This document shows, piece after piece, positions 11,240-23,126 of a DNA stretch of 64,000 nucleotides (position 1 is the first letter of the stretch; each line of letters begins with the position of its first letter). The translations under genes and the position numbers were made by a program. Origin of the DNA: Acorus gramineus. Lineage: Eukaryota; Streptophyta; Magnoliopsida; Acorales; Acoraceae. Under the pieces are notes generated by a model that was not told the DNA's origin, did no database searches, and worked only from the letters and a program-made list of their open reading frames with translations. The stretch is taken from positions 24,123,185 to 24,187,184 of the forward strand of contig CM060852.1 of the NCBI GenBank assembly GCA_030737835.1. Reading direction: 5' to 3'.

Positions 11240-13200
11240 TGTTTGGTTTGATAAAAAATAAACATTTATTTTTTAATATTATGGGCCATTTGGTTGGATC
11301 ATGTTTAAGAGCTTATTCAGCTGAACCGTGCAAATCAGTACTTATTGTGTAAATGACCGTTTGATTGAAACCCCAATAAGTACCGAAAGATTCCCTCATT
11401 TAGCGAAAAAACATCCCAAATTTTTAGCACTTTTTTTTCAGCACTCGCCAATCGTTTAATTACCGCCGACATAAAAAGACAGTACTACCCCTACTAATAT
11501 CATCTATTTACAACCGGTATTTAAACCTTGTTTTGAGATCCTCTCTCTCCTCACCCCTCTCTTTGTGCCGCAAGCGAAGACCCTCTGCAAACCCTAATCA
11601 CTGGATCCTGAAAACGCTGTAGAACACCTAATCAAAGGCCCCATCTCCCGTCGATCGAAGGGTTTCCTCACGAAACCCTTGCTGAGGAGCACAACATCCT
11701 CTCATTCACCATCCCTCCTTCGCGAGACCCCATCCCGTCACCGTCTCCTTGGCCTCCCAACGATCTGATCTCATGCCTCCTCTTCGGATCTCCTCTCCGG
11801 CCACACGATCTACTACGGGAGACCCCAGCCCTTGTCACCATCTCCTTCGCCTGCTTGTACTCATTGATCTAGGTAAAACCACTTGGGCTGCCTTTGGTTC
11901 CTGTTTCATATATGTCTTTCAACCACTGATTAGGGATTGAAATATGGGATTTCCAGGGGTCTGTGGTGAACCGCTTTGTAATGGTTGGAGATATGTGTTT
12001 ATATAATTGGAATTCATATATATTTTGTGATTGTGGAGTATATATCACCTTGAATAGTTATTGCATAGTCTTATTCAACGGATTTTGAACTTCCTATGCA
12101 GAGACTGACTTTAAATTGACGGGGCAGAGTGAAATTTTTTGCACTATATTTGAAAAGGAGTAAACTTGCATGTGGGTTTCATCAGAAATTTATAATTAAA
12201 GTCTGGATTTTGTAATTTATTGGGCTATTGGGGAGGTGTAGCCTTTTTTGATGAATTACTTGGGATGAATAAATTACAATGTCAATTACTTGATGAATCA
12301 ATTACAATGTCAATTGATGGATCATGGAGCTTTTTTTTAATTTTCAAAATGATAGTCGTGCTTCATATGTTATGAAAAAGGTCACTATGTTAGTGACTAA
12401 CATAACATATGAAGCACGACTATCATTTTGGAAATTAAAAAAAGCTCCATGATCCATCAATTGACATTGTAATTGATTCATCTCAAGCAAAACCATCCCA
12501 AGCAATAACAACAGTGGTTCTTTGTATTTGTCAATATATGTTAATTACTTTTGTTTGGACATTCACTGCTGTGTCTGTATATTGCTTTGATTGCTATGTT
12601 ATGTGTGTATATACAAAAAAAAAAAAAAAAAAAGCCTTTTGTAACTCCGCCTTTGGATTTTTCATTGTCGGTCCCAAGCCCAGAATAGAAGGAGGGGAAA
12701 AGTGTGTAAATAATTATGTATTTACCTTAATGTACACTTTGTAATAATAATACTATTGAATGTGGTTTATTTAAAATGCTTATCTTCTCTCTCTTGATAT
12801 TTGACACAATGGTTTTTGTCTATATGATTCCATGTTGCATTCCATTTTTCTCTATCTAAATGACAGGTACATGTATTTTATAAAATAAATAAGTATTTTA
12901 TTTGAAATGTCTAACCAAACATCAAAATAATATTCGACACTTATAAAATGGACCAAAATACCATTTTAATAAGTGTGAACCAAACACACTTATTTGCATA
13001 AGTGTTTATAATTTCTGCTGAACCAAACTGTTTTTTTTCTAAACTCCTTAAAAAAATTATCAGCATAACCTCTTTCTACACTTATTAATCAGTACTTAAA
13101 ATCCACATTCCGCCTCGCCAAACGTTTATTATTTTTAAGTACTTATAATAAGTACTTATTGATGAATAAAACAGAGTAAACAATTTGATGTTTATTTAAA
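11240..13200 (+). mobile_element. Defective hAT-like element with a 5'-exon-like segment
   Basis: Both ends carry repeated GTTTGGTT / AACCAAAC and AATCAGTACTTA phrases in opposite orientation (11245-11350 and 12900-13150), which is typical of hAT termini, but I could not fix exact ends. From 11540 to 11938 the composition changes abruptly to CT/GC-rich. This part looks like a 5' untranslated exon: a CTCTCTCC tract, CAAACCCTAATC, then ...CATTGATCTAG followed by a splice donor-like GTAAAACC at 11872. No transposase frame remains. It could also be a captured gene fragment. Confidence 0.45.
12291..12484. repeat. Near-perfect hairpin MITE
   Basis: The arms 12291-12374 and 12401-12484 are almost exact reverse complements (GGATCATGGAGCTTTTTTTTAA and its mate). 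The short loop contains a second small palindrome, GTCACTATGTTAGTGAC. It is nested in the hAT-like element. Confidence 0.85.
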
Positions 13201-13210
13201 AAATACTTTA

Positions 13211-14278
13211 TTTATTGATTGTTGAAAGACCATTTTGCTCTCAATCTTTCTATTTAAAAAAAAGAAATAGTATCCAAAAGCTGTGATTTCAAAAAGCTGA
13301 GGGGAGTGAGCTTCCTACATAATCAATTTTAAAACCCAGATTCCTGCAGAATCAGTTTTGCAATCGCGCAACCAAACACACCCTAAATCTGATAATGCAA
13401 GCATCAACAGCAGAAACAGATAATGAGTGCGTAAAGTTCAAATCAAATGTTGTAAGGGTCATCTTGCATACATGATAGTGATAGCCTTTGAAACCATGGA
13501 AAGAAGAAAATAAAAGGCAAAAAAATTATATTTAAATTCAATATGAAGAATGCGAATTGTGAAATATCTGAATTGGCACCACTGTTATTTAAAAATAATA
13601 TCCCCAGAAAAACTGAAGTAAAAAAAAAAATGTTTTCTGATTCTCAAAGTTACTAGTTTTCTTGAATGATGGCTTCTAACCATAGAATGTAATTCAAGCA
13701 AAAATCAGATTCATTAGAACAACCAAGAAAGGCGAAAAAAGGTTGTTGACATTATAGATATCATTTGGCAGAGGTTTCATAACTTCTTAACAGATTATGA
13801 CAGTACTAAAGTTGTTATAAACAAAGAAGTCCATGACTGTATAAATAAGGAAAGTCCAACACTATTGACAAATTATTCTCAACTAATAGGATCAAAGATA
13901 TCATTGTTTATATGAAAATTTATTAATTCAAACCATTTACTTGAACAATTAAGGGTTATGAATCCAGTGAAAAGCTCAAAAGCACAAATCATTTTAAACA
14001 ATATTATCTAAAAGATAAATCAAAACATAATTGACCTTAATTGTATGCAGGAATCCATAACGTTATTAAAGTTGTTATAATCAAAGAAGTCCATGACTGT
14101 TGACAATTTATTTTCTTAACTAATAGGATCAAAGATATCCTTGTTTATATGAAAATTTATTAATTCTGACCATTTACTTGAACAAATAAAGGTTATGAAT
14201 CCAGAGAAAAGCTCAAAAGCACAAGCCATTTTAAACAAGATTATTTAAATGATGAATCAAAAAAAAAATTGGCCTTAC
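13211..14278. other. 3' flank of the TPC1 relic, no exon found
   Basis: I looked for the next TPC1 exons on the minus strand (the segment after the first pore, the EF-hands and the second channel domain) and saw none. From 13807 to about 14290 there are two tandem copies of a roughly 257-bp unit (AAAGTTGTTATAA...CAAAGAAGTCCATGACTG at 13807 and 14067). The second copy runs into the TPC1 exon end at 14279, and the first carries a partial copy of that exon end near 14043-14060. Confidence 0.55.
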
Positions 14279-14355
14279 ATGTATGCAGGAATCCACATGT
14301 CTGGGTTATTGGACGTGGTGAAAAGCCCAAACATTTGGTATAATGTGGTTCCATA

Positions 14356-14611
14356 GGAGCTAAATTCTTCCTTTCCTTGTGGTGCATCTTCAACTATGAT
14401 GAAAGCTAGCCTGCTAGAAGATAAATGAAACAAGAGCCAAAGAACTTGTACTTCAAGAAAAGCACAAGTTAATGCACAAAATCGGAGCTAAATTCTTCCT
14501 TTCCTTGTGGTGCATCTTCAACTATGATGAAAGCTAGCCCTGCTAGAAGATAAATGAAACAAAAGCCAAAGAGCTTGTACTTCAAGAAAAGCACAAGTTA
14601 ATGCACAAAAT
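14356..14611. repeat. 128-bp tandem duplication of a TPC1 exon start
   Basis: Units start at 14356 and 14484, each with GGAGCTAAATTCTTCCTTTCC. Both include the acceptor and first codons of the pore exon ([11 protein letters not shown]-like reading on the minus strand). The outer copy lacks one base in the AGCCTGC region relative to the other and stops. Confidence 0.85.
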
Positions 14612-14858
14612 CTTTTATTTTTCATTGAATAAACATCTAGACATATGCTCTTGTGTGAGGGGTGGATGAGTGCATGCACTGGGATGAGCATACGTGCCAA
14701 TTATTCTAGTCAGTGTGACTCTGTTGTATAGGTATGGGCATTCATGTGCATTTGTGACATTATGCCTCTTAGCATAAACATCAAAAGAGCAAGTTACCCA
14801 GATATTCAGGTACATGCCCATCAATCCAGCGAGTGACAATGCATGTTCTCAAGTCCTG

Positions 14859-15418
14859 TCCATATAAATGAATTCATACTAAATATATGTCAATTTCATA
14901 AAAACATGATAAGGGCAAATTAACAAGCCAGAAAGTTTTATTTATGAATTATAAACACATGATTAGCATCAAGAAAAACAAGAAAAAAATAATATGGATA
15001 TACATTAATGCTTCAACAGAGGTAAGAGTTTCAATAGGATCCCATCCATATAAATGAATTCGTACTAAATATATGTCAATTTCATAAAAACATGATAAGG
15101 GCAAATTAACAAGCCAGAAAGTTTTATTTATGAATTATAAACACATGATTAGCATCAAGAAAAACAAGAAAAAAATAATATGGATATACATTAATGCTTC
15201 AACAGAGGAAAGAGTTTCAATAGGATCCCATCCATATAAATGAATTCATACTAAATATATGTCAATTTCATAAAAAAAAAAAAAGATAAGGGCAAATTAA
15301 CAAGCCAAAAAGTTTTATTTATGAAATATGAATTATAAACACTTGATCAGCATCAAGAAAAACAAGTAAAAAAATATGGATATACATTAATGCTTCAACA
15401 GAGGAAAGAGTTCCAATA
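14859..15418. repeat. 186-bp tandem triplication in a TPC1 intron
   Basis: Three head-to-tail units with CCATATAAATGAATTCRTACTAAATATATG at 14861, 15047 and 15233 (exact 186-bp spacing). They are very similar to one another, lie in the intron between the 15426 and 14855 exons, and begin at the acceptor side of the latter. Confidence 0.9.
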
Positions 15419-17220
15419 GAATTACCTAATTGATAATATAACAAAGACAACATGGATATATGAAGCAATTCTGAAGGGCAGAGGATGAACAGGCACAGGT
15501 GACAATGAAAGAGCATAAACTAATATATCACAAGACAACAGTAAATAGGAATAAAACCTGCAAATGCATTATAAAGTAACTGACCAAATAAAGTGAGAAT
15601 ATTACAATACAAGAGATATTGGTTCACTTTGGCAAACATTTAGATGGATACAATTGTATAGAAAAGGAAAACATTAAAATTGATTTTTGTATGGAAAAAA
15701 AGCAGGTGAAGTAACAAGAAGATGAAGAGAGTGATATCTACTAGAAGCCCATGTTTGAAATAAATGAAATTCATATTATCACATAGGCCTTTATATTATA
15801 CAAGCCTTCAGGAATTCAGATACTATTCCTGAAAACCTCTTTCATGCTATATTGCTACATATGAATACATGGGCCAAGAATAAAGAAGTACACACAAGGC
15901 AATAATAGGGAAAACAGAGAAAAACCTTTAGAATGAGATCAAAGGAATCCAATAGAATAAATGAAATTTCTTGTTTCATGTGTTTCTTTTATTTCAATAG
16001 TTTTCAGAGAAAATTATGCATTCTTATTCACATAGATATGGATAACTAATATAGATCACCACTGTCAGTGATATTTCTACCATTTCACATGAAAAAAGTA
16101 CCTCTCATATTCCTCTTGAGATATCTATATCATCAAACATGTTTAACTTTCAAAAAAAGTGCACCCTTGTATGCCAATAAACACATATGTAAATCAAATT
16201 GATGAGAGGTATACGATAACCCCACCTTCATAATGTTTAGAGGGCTCCTCCAATATGTATGGCATCCTTCATATGCAACCGGGAAAAATTATATGAACTA
16301 TGAGTATGAAAAGAGCTATACCCTGAAATGGTTAATGAATCAATAAATAGTAAGATAAGAGTTATATGCTGCAACAATTAAATCAATAAATAGCTATATC
16401 ATGAAAAAGTGTCTACAAGAAAAAATATTACACCAGTTTCAATATTATCTACAACCACAAATAAGATTTCAATCTCGTAGTTCCTGTATCTTGGGGAGTG
16501 CATTAATCCCCTCCTCATCATAAATCCAACATGTAAGGAGTTACATCTTGTTTTGGAGGTCTGGCACAATTTCTCCCTCCAGTTGGTGCCTTGATAAAAA
16601 TTATAGATAGTGAGCTCTCACATTAAACGGATGTAAGTAAAGACAACGTTATTCATAGATGGTGTAGTGGAAAAAAGAGACAAACATGCTACCAAACAAT
16701 ATTCTCCCACTCACCATGAAAAGACGGAGCGAATCAGAATTTGTAGGGAAGCAGGAACATTGTTCTAGTAGATGAAATATCATAAATGACCTTTTTTGAG
16801 AAAATGCCATAAATGGCTTGGCGAGTGGATTAATTGTAGAGAATATCAGCATGGGTGGCTTCCTGAAAAATCAAATAAATTGTGATCTCTCACCATTGAA
16901 ATTTCAGTTTGGGATCAGAGCAATCTGAAATCTCCAAGGTGGTTTAGTAATCACTTCTGGGCAGTTGAACTATATATGACGTGATAGTAGACATTCATTG
17001 AGAATTTCAGCATAGATGTCACTTCCAGAAAAATTGATACATGATTTCTGACCTCTGAAGCTTTTGTTTCTGATCAGATCAATCCGAAATCTCCAATGTG
17101 GTTTATTTAAAGTCTCCGGGAAGTTGAACCACGCATGACGTGATATTCGACTTCTGTGTAGTATGTGCATGTCATTCATTTACACATTCAGACAGATATT
17201 TGGATAAATAGTTTTTCAAT

Positions 17221-18447
17221 AATGATTCCCAAGCCCCAACTTTTCAGGCCCCATCACAAGCCCCATGATGTGGCAATATGACATTACCTATTATATCCTC
17301 TAATTGATAACCACCTCTAAACAATGAAAGCAGTTTGATTTATTCCTAGGATTGTAGAGATTTCATTAATTACTGTATTTCTTCTTCCTTGTATTGTGTA
17401 AAATCATTCATTCCTATTCCTATTTTATGTAGGTAAGAGTAACCTAATAATTTACGATGAACATATTCGTAGCAGTCCCGAAATTTTAATCCCGAGAAGT
17501 TTGAAAAACTGATTTGTTCTTTATCGAGTTGGATCTCCCACAATATCTTACGGATCAAGTTTGTCAATTATTTTTTTATCATTTTTTGATCTTATTGAAT
17601 GAAAGTCATATGATTTTTTAAATTAAATTTTTGATGATTAAATATTCAATCTATGTTACATGTTTCAATTCAGAAAATGAATTTTTTTTTATGTTTTGAT
17701 CACTATTTCACACTTTTTTTTATATTTGTTTCGTTATGATTTCGTAACTTTTGATATTGTTACATTTAATTGTTAATGGTTCATGTGATGTTTATATTAG
17801 ACTCCTGAACTCGGATACTCATTTACACAAACTCTTTTTCAATAATGATTCCCAAGCCCCAACTTTCCAGGCCCTATCACAGGCCCCATGATGTGGCAAT
17901 ATGACATTACCTATTATACCCTCTAATTGATAACCACCTCTAAACAAGGAAAACAGTTTGATTTATTCCTAGGATTGTGGAGATTTCATTAATTATTGTA
18001 TTTCTTCTTCCTTGCATTGTGTAAAATCATTCATTCCTATTTTATGTAGGTAAGAGTAACCTAATAATTTACGATGAACATATTCGTAGCAGTCCCGAAA
18101 TTTTAATCCCGAGAAGTTTGAAAAACTGATTTGTTCTTTATCGAGTTGGATCTCCAACAATATCTTACGGATCAAGTTTGTCAATTATTTTTTTATCATT
18201 TTTTTATCTTATTGAATGAAAGTCATATGATTTTTTAAATTAAATTTTTTATGATCAAATATTCAATCTATGTTACATGTTTCAATTCAGAAAATGAATT
18301 TTTTTTTATGTTTTGATCACTATTTCACACTTTTTTTATATATTTGTTTCGTTATGATTTCGTAACTTTTGATATTGTTACATTTAATTGTTAATGGTTC
18401 GTGTGATGTTTATATTAGACTCCCGAACTCGGATACTCATTTACACA
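17221..18447. repeat. 623-bp tandem duplication of the MULE left end
   Basis: AATGATTCCCAAGCCCCAAC starts at 17221 and 17844. Both units continue nearly identically to CGGATACTCATTTACACAA at about 17826 and 18447. The encoded small minus-strand frames (17370-17567 and 17993-18184) are copies of each other and show no family resemblance. Confidence 0.9.
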
Positions 18448-19084
18448 ATTTTGTTACATTTATAAATGTAACACTCTGAAATGTAACATTATCTCATGTT
18501 GTGCATTTCTTTTAACAATGCAAATAGAAATGATGTATAAATGTAACAGTGAAGTACATACTTTTGCAGATGATTCTGATACATTTTCTTTGGAATGCAG
18601 TGCACTAGAAATTGAAATACATGATTTCAAAGAGTAAATATAACTGTTTGACATTTAGATAAATGTAATTGTTTATTCCATCTATGTAAATGTATCAATT
18701 TTTATATAAATGTAACAAATCGTTGTGAGAGATGTAAACATTTAAAAAATGTATTTGTAACTACCAATATAAAATGTAATTATTTCATATGTTAACTATA
18801 TGTGTTTTTTATTTAAATTTGAATACAATAAATACCTAGAAAAAATGGGTCGTTTAAAGGATTTTGATGAAAACATTTTCGATAATTTTTGGTGTAATCT
18901 AGGTTCAATTATAATTTACGTAATGATTTCAAAATTCAAAATTTGAAATATGTAAATGGATTTTAAGATTCGTATGAAAAAGTCATAACCGAATAGAGAA
19001 AATGGGGCGATTTAGGTTAATGAGACAAATTTTTAATGAAAGTCAAATTTTTAATGAGCCCGTCTATCACCACCAACCTAAATG

Positions 19085-20182
19085 CTCTCCCCCCCAACCC
19101 AATAAAAATTTAAAACATCTTGTATTAGACATTCATCCCACCAATTTCAGTTGACACAAGCCCAGTCATACTGGGGTGTTTAATATGACACAAAGTGTGT
19201 CACCCAAAAATTTTCAATTGTAATATTTTAACGCGACACACCTTGGGTCAAAGTAAGTTGTACAGTTCGACATACTCTGAGTCAAACCATAGTGTCTACT
19301 ATGACCCAAGGTGTGTCGTCCAACACTATTCAATTGAAAATAATTTAATTTTTTTATCTATCATAAACACATAATAAATAATATCATAAATAAACAAAAT
19401 TCACGTACATAATCACATAAGTTAATTCACATACATATTATGCACATACTATTGACATAACAGTCTTCCTTGTTCAACATTCACACATCCAAATTCAACC
19501 AACGAACACATCCATATTATATTTTGGCTTTTGAACAATGTATTAAGTAAAAAAATGTATTAACGTGGATGTGTTAATTAATTGAATTTGGATGTATACA
19601 TTTTCAACAGGGAAGACTGTTATGTTAATAGTAGGTTTTCATTTGTGAAAAAAATAATGTATTGGATTTGTGAATGTGCAGGTTGGATATGTGAATGTTG
19701 AATTAACTTATATGACCATGTATACAAATGTTGTTTATTTATGATATTTTTTTTGTTGTGTATTTATGATATTTATGATAGATAAAAAAAATTAACTTAT
19801 TGTTAATTGGATAGTATTTGGCGACACACATTGGGTCACAGTGAGCATTCTAGTTTGACTCGGAGTATGTCAAATCAAATAACTTATAGTGACTCAAGGT
19901 GTGTCACATTACTTCTAAAATATCGTAATTGAAAAATTCTATGTGACACACATTAAGTCATAGTAAACATCTTAGTTTGACTCGAGTATGTCAAGTCGAA
20001 CAACTTATGGTGACTCAAGGCGTGTCGCGCAACTTTTAAAATATTGTAATTAAAAAATTTTGAGTGACACACCTTGGGTCATATTAGACGTCCCAGTGTA
20101 ACAAAGTTTATGTCACGTGAGGTTGGTGTGATGAGTGTTTAAAATGAAATGTTTTAACTTTTGATTGGGTTGGGGGGGAGAG
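19085..20182. mobile_element. 1.1-kb foldback nested in the MULE
   Basis: The left end CTCTCCCCCCCAACCCAAT and right end ATTGGGTTGGGGGGGAGAG are perfect inverted termini. Internally the phrase GACACACCTTGGGTCA and its inverse recur many times (19230-19320 and 19820-20080). No coding region. I saw no clear target duplication. Confidence 0.8.
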
Positions 20183-20360
20183 GAATTTGTTTGGTGGGAT
20201 TAGACCGGCTCATTTTTATTTTGCCTTTTTACCATTTTTTGAAAAAGTCAACAAACCAAACAAATCAACCAATCAAATGATGACACCTCATGAGGCTTGT
20301 GAGTGGGGCTTATATTGTGGGGCCTGGATATCATGACTCATAGTTTTTATATTGAAGGAT

Positions 20361-20783
20361 AATCCAAAAGTTAATAAATATTCACACATTTTCTAGTATG
20401 AGAAGGTGGCTTTCTTTGTTATGAGAAACTCAAAATGCCAATGTCAATTACTCAACAAACCTTAAGACAAATTGGAGCAAGCTCGCCTTTGCATATGGCA
20501 TGTGATGATTAACCAATTAACATCTAGACTAGCAGGAGTTTAAACAAATGTATAACTGATTAAGCTCTACAGTTCCTCAAGACATTATTATCAAACCTTT
20601 GATGAATGAATGAAGTAAAATCATTGTTATTAAAAATACTCTTCTATTTAAACAAGTTCGAGCTTTTTTTTTTTTTTTTGGCCAGTATTCGATACTTGAC
20701 ATTAGAATTATAAGAAAGAATTATAAAATAATTGCACCATAAAACTACAGAAATGGATACATGCGAGACAGAACTAAACTCAC
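20361..20783. other. TPC1 intron remnant
   Basis: AT-rich sequence between the MULE and TPC1 exon 2. The exon that should lie downstream of exon 2 (the cysteine-containing loop after the first membrane segment) was searched for and not seen. Confidence 0.5.
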
Positions 20784-20930
20784 CTCAAGGAAATTTAGCA
20801 ACACTAATGCAAAAATATTGAGAGATCAAATAAAATCCAATCAAATAAGGAAAAAGTAAAACTTTGCTGCCCTCTGAAATTTTGATAACTCATCAAGAAC
20901 CTCCTCTGCCAATCCAATCCCATCTTCTGC

Positions 20931-21996
20931 CTGAAAGTATATCTCCGACAGAACTGGTCAACAAAATTACATAACAGAATGTTCCAGAGCTAGAAATAAT
21001 TTAAATTTCTTCCACAATAGTGCTAAAATCATGACATGAAGCAAGGCAGCATGCCACATGTGCAATAAAAAAATTGACACGTTTAAATGGTGTAATCTGA
21101 TTTATGAGTTTTGTTGAATATGACAAAATCATGGTTCTACATAATTTAAATATAGATATTACTACTTAAAATAATTTGGTGGTTAAGTCTGTTAGAAAAT
21201 AAGACAATCTAGTATCTGTATCTGCTCCTAACCTTTCAAATAGTATATTAATATTTGAATTGAATCTGTTTGTATTCAAAGCAAAAGTTTTTCAAATAAT
21301 TAACATGTCTAAATATGAAAACTACTTAGTGTGATTATGTGACATATTAGAAATGAAAGATGGTGCAAATGTAAAAACTATGGCTAGACATTTGGGCTTT
21401 GAGGCTTCTTACCTCTTTTTGGTTCAAAGAAAAAAAAATACAATTTAAGGCTTATTAGGATTAACTCATATAAGATAATAGAATTAATATAACATATAAT
21501 ACAAACATAAATAAATTTATAATAATACAATCAGATTCAGATTTTTTCAAACCAGATATCGTGGTATCAATACTCACTTTTCAATCATTTTGAATATTCA
21601 AATATCAAATATTTTTTATATATATAGATTTGAACCAGATACAAATTTTTTTTTGGATAATTGGCAACCTTACCTGTGGTTAAAGTTCGTTTTTAATTCC
21701 TTCTTCCTTTTGCCCGATTCATGCCAAAATTATCTCAAAATTAAACATATCACAGAGACCGAAGCAATTCGATTCCTTTGATCTGATTGATTCCAAAATT
21801 TCACAATACAAAGCTTGAGTCTTTAAGCTCCGGCACCTCCTGATACTATTCAGAACTGAAGAAACCTAATAGACATTCCAAACACTAATAAAACTTATAA
21901 TCAACTTTAAAAAACACTAATCAAATAAACTCAAACAACACTTATATCCACGAAATCAAGACAGAAATTTAAAAAAAAAAAATTGAAAGCACGGAC
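20931..21996. other. TPC1 intron 1
   Basis: Runs from the donor GTCCGTGC after exon 1 (21996 on the minus strand) to the acceptor TTTCAG before exon 2 (20931). AT-rich, with no inserted element recognised. Confidence 0.65.
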
Positions 21997-22099
21997 CAGA
22001 TCGACGAGGGTCTCTCGGCCTCCTGATTCCGAGTACCGTAAGTGATGATGGCGTCGGATCTCCATTGGAACTGCTTCAGCCTCCGTCGGACATCGGAAT

Positions 22100-22936
22100 T
22101 AGGCCTGTCAACGGGTCGGGTCCAGACTCGAACCCGACCCGACTCGGACCCGATTACACATATAATATACCCGATCCGATTTGGACCCGAACAACCAAAC
22201 AAACGGGTCGGGTCCACCCCGCCCCGACCCGTTGGACCCGAATGTTTTTTTTAATATATGTTCGTATATTATAAGACCATTAGTATTAGTTGATACATAA
22301 TTTTATTTCTTACTTAACTTATTTTTGTATCTATAAGTTCATAAATCATAATCATAACAAGCCTATAAATCGGTTTGTTTTGGACAATTAACTTATTAGC
22401 TTTTGAATTTGTATGATTAATTAGTTTTGTTGCATGATTTATGTTTATTATTTAGGTTAATATGTTAATGTTTATTGTTTTGAATGTTGTTTAGTTAATA
22501 TTGTTTTGAATGTTATTTAAATTAATATTGTTTTGAATGTTGTTTAAGTTAGTTATGTTTATTATTTAGGTTAATATGTTTTTTATGTTAGTGATTATTA
22601 TTTTGGATGTTGTTTAATAATTCATTTACTTCTTTTGAATTGTATAAAATTATATTCAAACATAGTCTCATTAACAATAATGTTTTATTACAAAAAAATT
22701 CAAATTGAATGATAAGGCAAATAAATACATGAGCTCTTCTCTTTTCTTTTTTTTTTTACCCAACCATCCGGGTCGGGTCGGACCCGGACCCGACCCGGGT
22801 CCGACGGGTCCGGGTCCGGGTCCACATTTCCCCGGACCCGCCGGGTCCTGGGTTGGACCCGGACCCGTCGGGTCCTGTCACGGGTCGGGTCCAGGTCCAC
22901 CGGACCCGACTCGGACCCGACCCGTTGACAGGCCTA
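22100..22936. mobile_element. Non-autonomous hAT MITE in TPC1 exon 1
   Basis: It begins TAGGCCTGTCAACGGGTCGGG and ends with the matching inverse (CCCGACCCGTTGACAGGCCTA). It is flanked by a perfect 8-bp duplication ATCGGAAT at 22092-22099 and 22937-22944. Eight-base duplications with this type of terminus are the hAT signature. The interior is AT-rich on the left and a GGACCCGGACCCG-rich block on the right (22765-22935). No transposase. Small frames read through the GC block are compositional artefacts. Confidence 0.95.
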
Positions 22937-23005
22937 ATCGGAATCAAAGAATCCTCCATTGTTTTTTCCCCCTTTTTCAGGTCTTCCTTTGTTTTCTCTG
23001 TTTGA

Positions 23006-23007
<2 letters not shown>

Positions 23008-23034
<27 letters not shown>
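23008..23034. repeat. (GA)n microsatellite in the TPC1 5' region
   Basis: About 13 GA units upstream of the TPC1 start codon at 22959. On the minus strand it is a CT tract, a common feature of plant 5' leaders. Confidence 0.9.
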
Positions 23035-23036
<2 letters not shown>

Positions 23037-23126
23037 TTTTTAAGTGTTGGCGAGATTTACCGAAAATGCCCCTGGATCTGCCGTTACGAATGACCGTTGT
23101 GGTGAGTCGCCGTGCAACGGACACAA

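Larger units (their letters stand above)
17212..20360. mobile_element. Non-autonomous MULE in a TPC1 intron
   Basis: The left terminus reads TCAATAATGATTCCCAAGCCCC...GGCCCCATCACAAGCCCC and the right terminus (20265-20350) is its approximate reverse complement (...CCTCATGAGGCTTGTGAGTGGGGCTT...GGGGCCTGG). The same termini occur at 42040/43500 and at 43506, the latter next to a MULE-type transposase. There is no coding capacity. It contains a duplicated 623-bp left end and a nested 1.1-kb foldback. Between 18450 and 18790 it is peppered with AAATGTAAC-type words. Confidence 0.65.
14279..22959 (-). pseudogene. TPC1: TPC1 two-pore calcium channel relic
   Basis: Recognisable exons of the plant vacuolar two-pore cation channel TPC1, all on the minus strand. 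Exon 1 is 22959-21997 (start MEDSLI, then RSDAIITYG, ending LVDL) and is split by a hAT MITE. Exon 2 is 20930-20784 (AEDGIGLAEEVLDELSKF, ending ALVLLNFLE). A later exon is 16322-16226 (YEGCHTYWRSPLNIMK), followed by 15557-15426 (LPFRIASYIHVVFVILSIR), 14855-14798 (AGLMGMYLNIW) and 14444-14279 ([19 protein letters not shown], the first pore). Splice sites are mostly conserved. Exon 2 has two in-frame stops where the family has R and W. Exon 1 and the exons at 16226 and 14798 carry frameshifts. The exon between exon 2 and 16322 was not found, and everything after the first pore (EF-hands, second domain) is absent. It is non-functional as read. Confidence 0.9.

Noticed and set aside
14615-14839. 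A free-standing 74-codon minus-strand gene
   Set aside because: It begins inside a TPC1 exon (AGLMGMYLNIW) and runs through the donor site into the intron.
22042-23124. Open frames rich in PDPTR/GPGP around the GGACCCG block
   Set aside because: Compositional frames through the hAT MITE; they cross the element borders and have no homologous content.
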